The notes beneath the pieces were generated by a model, which worked only from the letters and a program-made list of their open reading frames with translations, searched no databases and was not told where the DNA came from. From the NCBI GenBank assembly GCA_018667855.1, contig JABIRL010000350.1, positions 1 through 57,832 of the forward strand: a DNA stretch of 57,832 nucleotides. The letters are read 5' to 3'. This document shows positions 52,540-57,832 of the stretch, in pieces (position 1 is the stretch's first letter; every line of letters begins with the position of its first letter). Position numbers and translations under genes: made by a program. This DNA comes from Rhodospirillaceae bacterium (GTDB lineage: Bacteria; Pseudomonadota; Alphaproteobacteria; GCA-2731375).

Positions 52540-53628
52540 TCAGGCGTTGACGCGTATCCCGGCAACGGCGTCCGGGTTAAAGGTGAAGCCCAAGCCGGGC
52601 CGATCGGGGATCAGCATATCGCCGTCCACCAGTTCCATGCTCTCGTTATACAGCACGGCGAACCAGGGCATCATCTCTGAATAGTTGATGTTGCTCAACG
52701 CGCCGCATAGCTGCAGGCTTTGTTCGGAATAGACATGGGGCGAGACGGGGATGTCGAAGGCATCCGCCATATGCGCCACCTTGACGAATTCCGAGATGCC
52801 GCCGACCCGCTCCAGATCCGGCATCAGCACATCCGCCGAACCGCGCTCCAGCATATCGCGGAAGCCGTAGCGGGCGTATTCCGTCTCGCCGCTGGCGATG
52901 GGGGTGTCGATCTCGGCTGCCACGCGGGCCGAACCCGGCAGATCATAGGCCTGCACCGGTTCCTCGAACCAAACCAAATTAAAGGGTTCCAACTGACGGC
53001 CCAGGCGGATGGCGTGATTGACGGTGAAGCCCTGGTTGGCATCCGCCATCAGGTCGATATCCGGGCCGATGGCTTCGCGCACCGCCGCCACGCGCTCGAT
53101 ATCTTCCGCCACATGGGGTTTGCCCAGGCGCATCTTCATGGCGCGGTAGCCCTGGGCGATGAAACCCTTGGCCTCGGCCTGTAATTCATCAATGGACATG
53201 GAGACCCATAATCCGCTGGAATTATAGGCCTTGATCCGGTCCCGGGTTTGTCCCAGCAGGCGGCAGACGGATAGATCATGGGCCTTGCCCACCAGATCCC
53301 ACAGGGCCATGTCGATGGCGCCGATGGCGAACAGGGTAATGCCCTTGTGGCCGAAGAAATTGATATCACCCCACATCTCGGCCCACAGGCCCGCATGTTC
53401 GTGGGGGTCGCGGCCCACCACCTTGACGGCCATGCTTTGGATCATGGCTTCCAGCGTGGCCAGGCGGCGGGTGCCCATGGACCAGACCAGGCCTTCGCCG
53501 ATCAGGCCGTCATCGGTTTCGATATACAACAGCACGCAGCCGATGGACTCCAAGCGGTGAATGGCGGTGCGGATTGGTTTCTCCAGCCGGATTTCCACCT
53601 GCTCTGTACGCAGCTTGGTTATTTTCAT
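52540..53628 (-). CDS. Mandelate racemase/muconate lactonizing enzyme family protein (second)
   Basis: A 362-residue enolase-superfamily enzyme, distinct from its neighbour. K165-M-R167 stands at the K-x-K position, metal ligands are D196, E222/E223 and E248, and a SPHVYSE His follows near 298. Its ATG overlaps the TGA of the frameshifted rhomboid gene (ATGA), and a GGGAGG site lies within that gene's end. The two MR/MLE genes are probably an operon acting on sugar acids or cycloisomerase substrates. Confidence 0.84.
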   Translation of the reverse strand: MKITKLRTEQVEIRLEKPIRTAIHRLESIGCVLLYIETDDGLIGEGLVWSMGTRRLATLEAMIQSMAVKVVGRDPHEHAGLWAEMWGDINFFGHKGITLFAIGAIDMALWDLVGKAHDLSVCRLLGQTRDRIKAYNSSGLWVSMSIDELQAEAKGFIAQGYRAMKMRLGKPHVAEDIERVAAVREAIGPDIDLMADANQGFTVNHAIRLGRQLEPFNLVWFEEPVQAYDLPGSARVAAEIDTPIASGETEYARYGFRDMLERGSADVLMPDLERVGGISEFVKVAHMADAFDIPVSPHVYSEQSLQLCGALSNINYSEMMPWFAVLYNESMELVDGDMLIPDRPGLGFTFNPDAVAGIRVNA

Positions 53629-54339
53629 GTGTTGCCTCCCCTAAATTGTCGGCCCACTCGGTCAAACAATGGCAGCAGAATAAAGCCGGCCAGGAAACCA
53701 CCGATGTGGGCCTCCCAGGCGATGGCACGGACCTCGCCCATACTGGCAATCCGGTGTAACCGATCAACAGGTTGACCCCTATGTATACCGCGATGGCTGC
53801 ATAGGCGCGGCGCATGGTCAGGCGCAACACGGCGCCGAACAATCCGGATATGGCGCCCGAGGCGCCGACCATGATGGTCTGTTCCATGGTTACATAGAAC
53901 AAGGCGACGCTGGCCCCGGCCGCCAGCAGGGCGCAAATAATGTAAAGGGCGAGGAATCTGCCCATGCCCAGGCGTCGCTCCACCGCGGTACCAAACGCCA
54001 GCAGAAAGGCCATATTGATAACCAGATGCAACAAATCGCCATGCAGGAAGGCGTAGGTGAGGGGCGAGGCCAGCAGCGCAATTGCGTAATCGGATTGCCC
54101 GCCCATCAAGACGCCCAGGAACCAGGGCGGAGAAAAGCTCCCACGGTGCCCGCGATCATCGACCATTGATCGGGCAACAACAGCCGCAGCGCGTGTATGC
54201 CCACATTCAGGGCGATCAGGGCCAGCACCGTGGGCGTGGTGTTGAAAGCGGGTTGGGAGGTTTGGGACAAGTGGTTCTCGTAATTAAGGCGGCGGGAAAC
54301 GGATTTGGCAGCATAAGGGCTGGTGAAGGGTGGCGCCAT
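53625..54339 (-). pseudogene. Rhomboid-family intramembrane serine protease with two frameshifts
   Basis: Three frames must be joined to read one rhomboid. The N-terminal frame (from ATG 54339) includes helix TVLALIALNVGIHAL; a one-base loss in a run of four A's (plus strand 54133-54136) moves to the second frame with LHGDLLHLVINMAFLLAFG and the catalytic GASGAISG; a second one-base loss near 53750 moves to the third frame with AWEAHIGGFLAGF, which carries the catalytic His. Each break is repaired by one added base. It is either a decayed gene or carries assembly errors. Its stop overlaps the next gene's start. Confidence 0.75.
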
Positions 54340-54382
54340 CGGGTTATTTTGCAGGGGTATCACAAACAGTGGAGGCGAGACC

Positions 54383-54796
54383 ATGAGCGAGATCGATTAT
54401 CAAGCCATCCTGCCCGAGGGCTGGCAACGGGCCCGGGGCTTTTCCTACGGCGTGGTTGCCACTGGCAGCCGTATATTGCGTATCGCCGGGCAGATCGGCG
54501 GGGCGGAAGGCGGCCAGCCGGTGGATCCCGGTCTGGATTTCGGTGGGCAATGGGAACGCGCCATGGGCAATCTGGTCGCGATCGTCCGGGCCGCAGGTGG
54601 GGAGCCGGAACATATCGTGATGCTGCGGGCCTATGTCACGGACACGGAAGCCTTCAACGCCGCCGGCGCCGCCGTGGGTGCTGCCTGGGGTGAACATCTG
54701 GGCCGGCATTTTCCGGCCATGACATTGGTTGAGGTCAGCCGCCTGCTGGACCCCAACGCCATGGTCGAAATCGAAGGCGAGGCGGTATTGCCTTAA
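54383..54796 (+). CDS. RidA family protein
   Basis: A 137-residue YjgF/YER057c/UK114-family protein. LRIAGQIGGAEG and the MVEIEGEAV C-terminal segment fit the family; the conserved Arg-like position that binds carboxylates in RidA reads as VMLRAYVTD. Family members deaminate reactive enamine/imine intermediates. GGAGGCGAGA lies before the ATG at 54383. It is divergent from the rhomboid and 37 bases upstream of the molybdopterin enzyme, so possibly in its operon. Confidence 0.83.
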   Translation: MSEIDYQAILPEGWQRARGFSYGVVATGSRILRIAGQIGGAEGGQPVDPGLDFGGQWERAMGNLVAIVRAAGGEPEHIVMLRAYVTDTEAFNAAGAAVGAAWGEHLGRHFPAMTLVEVSRLLDPNAMVEIEGEAVLP

Positions 54797-54833
54797 GTCG
54801 CGTCAATTTGGATTTGCTTTGCGGGGTATGGTG

Positions 54834-57554
54834 ATGGGGACGTCGAAAAAGTTTGCGCAGTATTGTTATCAATGCGTGGCGGGGCCGGACTTTCTGACCG
54901 TCAAGGTCGAGGATGGCGTGGCGACGGAGGTGGAGCCCAACTTCGCCCTGAAGGACATTCATCCCGGCGCCGGGCGGGCCTGCGTCAAGGCCTATGGTCT
55001 GGTGCAAAAGACCTATAATCCGAACCGTCTGCTAACGCCCATGAAGCGGACCAACCCCAAGAAAGGCCGCGGCGAAGATCCCGGTTTCGTGCCCATATCC
55101 TGGGACGAAGCGTTTGATCTGGTGGCCGATAAACTGAAGGAAATCAAGGCCAAGGGTTTGCGCGACGAACATGGCTATGCCCGCGTCGCGGCATCCTTCG
55201 GCGGCGGCGGCACACCGACTTATTATATGGGCACGTTCCCGGCCTTTCTGGCGGCCTGGGGGGTGGTGGATTTCAGCTTTGGTTCCGGCCAAGGCGTAAA
55301 ATGCACCCATTCCGAACATCTGTATGGCGAACTTTGGCATCGCGGCTTCACGGTCGCCGCCGATACCCCGACTTCGAACTATATCCTGTCCTTTGGCGGC
55401 AACCCCGAAGCCTCCCACGGCGTCATGGGGGTCTCCCGCCATGCTGATGCCCGCGAACGCGGCGCCAAACGGGTACAGATAGAGCCGCATCTGTCCATTA
55501 CCGGGGCCTGTTCCGCCGAATGGGTGCCGATCCGGCCCAAGACCGATCCCGCTTTCATGTATGGCCTGATGCACGTCATGCTGCACGAGATGCCCCGGGA
55601 ACGGCTGGACATCCAATTCCTGCGGGATCACACCGGCTCTCCCTATCTGGTCGCGCCGAACGGCTATTTCCTGCGCGATCAAGTGAGCCAAAAACCACTG
55701 TTGTGGGATACCAAACTGGATAAGGCGGTACCATTTGATACCCCCGACATCGTGCCCGCGCTGGAGGGCAGCTTTACCGCCTCGGGCATCGAGGTGGGGG
55801 CTGACGAAGAGGAATGGCGGCACGAAGAGATCGTGGTCGAAACCGCCTTCAGCCTTCTGGTCAAACAGATGGCGGAATATACCCCTGAATGGGCCGAGGA
55901 AATCTGCCAGGTGCCAGACGGCTGCATTCGTCGGATCGCCGATGAGTTCGTCAGCCACGCTCAGGTCGGCGCCACCACCATCATTGATGGGGAGGAGCTG
56001 CCCCTGCGCCCCGTGGCCGTAATTCTGGGCAAGACCGTCAACAACGGCTGGGGCGGCTATGAATGCTGCTGGGGCCGCACCTTGCTGGCCTGTCTGGTCG
56101 GTGCTCTGGAAGTGCCGGGCGGCACCCTGGGCACCACGGTGCGCCTGAACCGCCCCGCCACCACGCGCCAGGCATCCGTCGCGCCGGGTCCCGACGGCTT
56201 CATGAAATATCCCATGAACCCCACGGACAAGGACAATTGGCGCGAACAGCCCACGGCCCGTAACGCCCATGATACCCTGGTGCCGCTTTCGGCCTCTTCA
56301 CCGTGGAGCCAGGCCCTGGGCCCCACCCATCTGGCCTGGATGTGGCGCAAGGAAAGCCCGGAAAATTGGGGCGAGGTGTCGGCGCCGGACCTTTGGTTCG
56401 TCTACCGCACCAATCCGGCGATTTCTTTCTGGGATACCAAATCGATCACCGAGCGGATCTCGGAGTTCCCGTTCGTCGTCTCCTTCGCCTACATCCGGGA
56501 TGAGACCAATCATATGGCGGATGTGCTGCTGCCCGAATGCACGGACTTTGAAAGCACCCAGCTGATCCGGGTCGGCGGCACGAAATTTTCGGAAAGTTAT
56601 TGGGATCACGAGGGCGTGGCCTTGCGCCAACCCGCCATCGAGCCGCTGGGAGAGACCAAGGATTTCACCGATATCGCGACTGAAATCGCCAAACGTTCGG
56701 GGGTATTGGACAAATACAACAATGCCATCAACCGCGGCGCCGGCGGCGTGCCGCTGCGCGGCGGCAACTATGATTTTACCCTGGACCTGGAACAGCCCCA
56801 CGAGGCGGAGGATATTTGGGATGCCATGTGCAAGGCGGCCTCGGCCGAATTGACCGATGGTAAGGAGACGGACGGGCTGGCCTGGTACAAGGAACACGGC
56901 ATGCGGACGCGACCCATTTCGCGGCTGATCTGGTATCTGTTCCCCGAGCTTAAGAAACAGGGCCTACGGTTCGAGATGCCCTATCAGGAACAGCTGCTCC
57001 GCGTCGGCAAACAGCTGGGCAACCGACTGCATGAAAAAGGCATCGAATGGTGGAACGAACAACTGAAGGAATACGAGGCCCTGCCGCCATGGAAGGATAT
57101 TCCCGGCATCTGGGAACAGGCCACGGTAAATTCGGGCGGCAAGCTTGAAGACTATCCCTTCTGGCTTTTGACCTCGCGCAGCATGCAATTGGCCTGGGGT
57201 TCCAACAGCTCGATCCAGATGATCGACGAAGTGGCGAAAAATATCCGCGGTCACCGGGCCATGGTGATGAATGCCAACCGGGCCCGGGAAATGGGCATCG
57301 AAGAGGGCGACCTGGTGGAGATCAAATCGACCCTGCGCGCCACCAAGGGCCGGGTGGTTTTGAAACAAGGTATCCGACCCGACACTATTTTGATTCAGGG
57401 CCAGTTCGACCATTGGGTAACGCCTTATTCCAAGGATAATCCCGCCCCCAGCATGAACACTGTGGTGCCCATGTCCCTGGCCTTGACCGATTCTACCGGC
57501 TCCTCGGCCGATATCGTTCGGGTCGCCGTCACGAAACTTGAGGGCCCTGCATGA
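54834..57554 (+). CDS. Molybdopterin-dependent oxidoreductase (DMSO reductase family)
   Basis: A 906-residue catalytic subunit. The N-terminal cluster motif has C11, C14 and C50 (GRACVKAYG), but the third Cys of C-x2-C-x3-C is replaced by Pro18. The Mo-bis-MGD fold shows PISWDEAFDLVADKL, NYILSFGGNPEASHG and a C-terminal FPELKKQG...LASRSMQLAW-type domain. No Tat signal, so it is probably cytoplasmic. The ATG at 54834 follows GCGGGG by 7 bases. Its stop overlaps the start of a ferredoxin-like subunit (ATGA). Substrate unknown. Confidence 0.87.
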   Translation: MGTSKKFAQYCYQCVAGPDFLTVKVEDGVATEVEPNFALKDIHPGAGRACVKAYGLVQKTYNPNRLLTPMKRTNPKKGRGEDPGFVPISWDEAFDLVADKLKEIKAKGLRDEHGYARVAASFGGGGTPTYYMGTFPAFLAAWGVVDFSFGSGQGVKCTHSEHLYGELWHRGFTVAADTPTSNYILSFGGNPEASHGVMGVSRHADARERGAKRVQIEPHLSITGACSAEWVPIRPKTDPAFMYGLMHVMLHEMPRERLDIQFLRDHTGSPYLVAPNGYFLRDQVSQKPLLWDTKLDKAVPFDTPDIVPALEGSFTASGIEVGADEEEWRHEEIVVETAFSLLVKQMAEYTPEWAEEICQVPDGCIRRIADEFVSHAQVGATTIIDGEELPLRPVAVILGKTVNNGWGGYECCWGRTLLACLVGALEVPGGTLGTTVRLNRPATTRQASVAPGPDGFMKYPMNPTDKDNWREQPTARNAHDTLVPLSASSPWSQALGPTHLAWMWRKESPENWGEVSAPDLWFVYRTNPAISFWDTKSITERISEFPFVVSFAYIRDETNHMADVLLPECTDFESTQLIRVGGTKFSESYWDHEGVALRQPAIEPLGETKDFTDIATEIAKRSGVLDKYNNAINRGAGGVPLRGGNYDFTLDLEQPHEAEDIWDAMCKAASAELTDGKETDGLAWYKEHGMRTRPISRLIWYLFPELKKQGLRFEMPYQEQLLRVGKQLGNRLHEKGIEWWNEQLKEYEALPPWKDIPGIWEQATVNSGGKLEDYPFWLLTSRSMQLAWGSNSSIQMIDEVAKNIRGHRAMVMNANRAREMGIEEGDLVEIKSTLRATKGRVVLKQGIRPDTILIQGQFDHWVTPYSKDNPAPSMNTVVPMSLALTDSTGSSADIVRVAVTKLEGPA

Positions 57555-57832
57555 CCCGCTATGTGATGGTCGCGGATCTGCGCCGCTGCGTCGGCTGCCA
57601 GACCTGCACCGCGGCCTGCAAGCATGCCAACGCCACGCCGCCCGGCGTACAGTGGCGTCAGGTGCTGGATATGGAAACGGGAAGCTATCCCCAGGTCCAG
57701 CGTACCTTCGTGCCCGTTGGCTGCATGCATTGCGCCGATCCACCGTGCGAGCATGTTTGCCCGTCCACGGCGACTAAGATTCGGCCCGACGGTATTGTCG
57801 AGATCGACTATGATTTGTGTATCGGTTGCGGC
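57551..57832 (+). CDS. 4Fe-4S ferredoxin-type electron transfer subunit (partial)
   Basis: The frame runs off the window without a stop. The visible 94 residues begin MTRYVMVADLRRCVGCQTC and contain C-x2-C-x2-C-x3-C at the start, then CMHCADPPCEHVCP and the beginning of a third group (CIGCG). This is the DmsB/NrfC/PsrB type with four clusters. Its ATG overlaps the stop of the molybdopterin enzyme gene, so the two are coupled and it is the small subunit that passes electrons. A membrane anchor gene may follow. Confidence 0.9.
   Translation, partial: MTRYVMVADLRRCVGCQTCTAACKHANATPPGVQWRQVLDMETGSYPQVQRTFVPVGCMHCADPPCEHVCPSTATKIRPDGIVEIDYDLCIGCG

Overview
This is a gene-dense chromosomal window of an alphaproteobacterium, most likely Rhodospirillales-like. 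The inference rests on a DUF2336 protein, a PAS_5-type protein, TAGAGCA-type intergenic palindromes, clustered GANTC (CcrM) sites and many flavin, CoA and hydantoinase catabolic genes. The species cannot be named from the sequence. No rRNA, tRNA, CRISPR array or complete insertion sequence was seen.

Layout. Positions 1-1163 hold no recognisable gene: a degenerate CCGAAG-rich tract, then an AT-richer stretch with DnaA-box-like sites, GANTC sites and four successive hairpins. Positions 1161-22222 form a catabolic region: a maleylacetate-reductase-like dehydrogenase, an MlrC (M81) peptidase, two SDRs, an O-methyltransferase, three luciferase-like (LLM) flavin oxidoreductases, a Rieske oxygenase, an Ldh-family dehydrogenase, a TPR protein, an ATP-dependent hydantoinase pair with a D-carbamoylase-like hydrolase, a MaoC hydratase, a CaiB/BaiF CoA-transferase, a metallophosphoesterase and a ThuA-like protein. 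Positions 22377-26528 carry a rhodanese, an M15-like protein, reverse transsulfuration (cystathionine beta-synthase and gamma-lyase/synthase) and queF. Then come a second metallophosphoesterase and a pentapeptide-repeat protein.

Positions 29003-34577 look like one operon, read right to left: NAD kinase, a second MlrC peptidase, a threonine-synthase-like PLP enzyme, an aspartoacylase-type zinc deacylase and an AbrB-family membrane protein. Next are a secreted orphan, two tandem Sel1/ankyrin paralogues with different membrane anchors, moaA, a DUF2336 protein and a small orphan. Positions 41308-41892 are non-coding and hold the most interesting signal: an FNR/FixK-type box exactly 41.5 bases before a predicted start, driving a short structured transcript with C-rich motifs and an intrinsic terminator. 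A MITE-like palindromic element follows.

The right part carries an iron alcohol dehydrogenase, a Sir2 deacylase, a PAS protein, an N-acyl-D-amino-acid deacylase, an acyl-CoA ligase, a LysE exporter, a GMC oxidoreductase, a CoA-transferase with an in-frame stop, two enolase-superfamily enzymes, a twice-frameshifted rhomboid, a RidA protein and a molybdopterin oxidoreductase with its ferredoxin subunit, which is cut by the window end.

The general theme is breakdown of cyclic amides, N-acyl or D-amino acids, sugar acids and aromatic or terpenoid-like substrates. Many functions occur as pairs in the window (two M81, two Fe-ADH-fold, two SDR, two CaiB, two metallophosphoesterases, two MR/MLE, two Sel1/ankyrin). 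Substrates are not identifiable from sequence alone.
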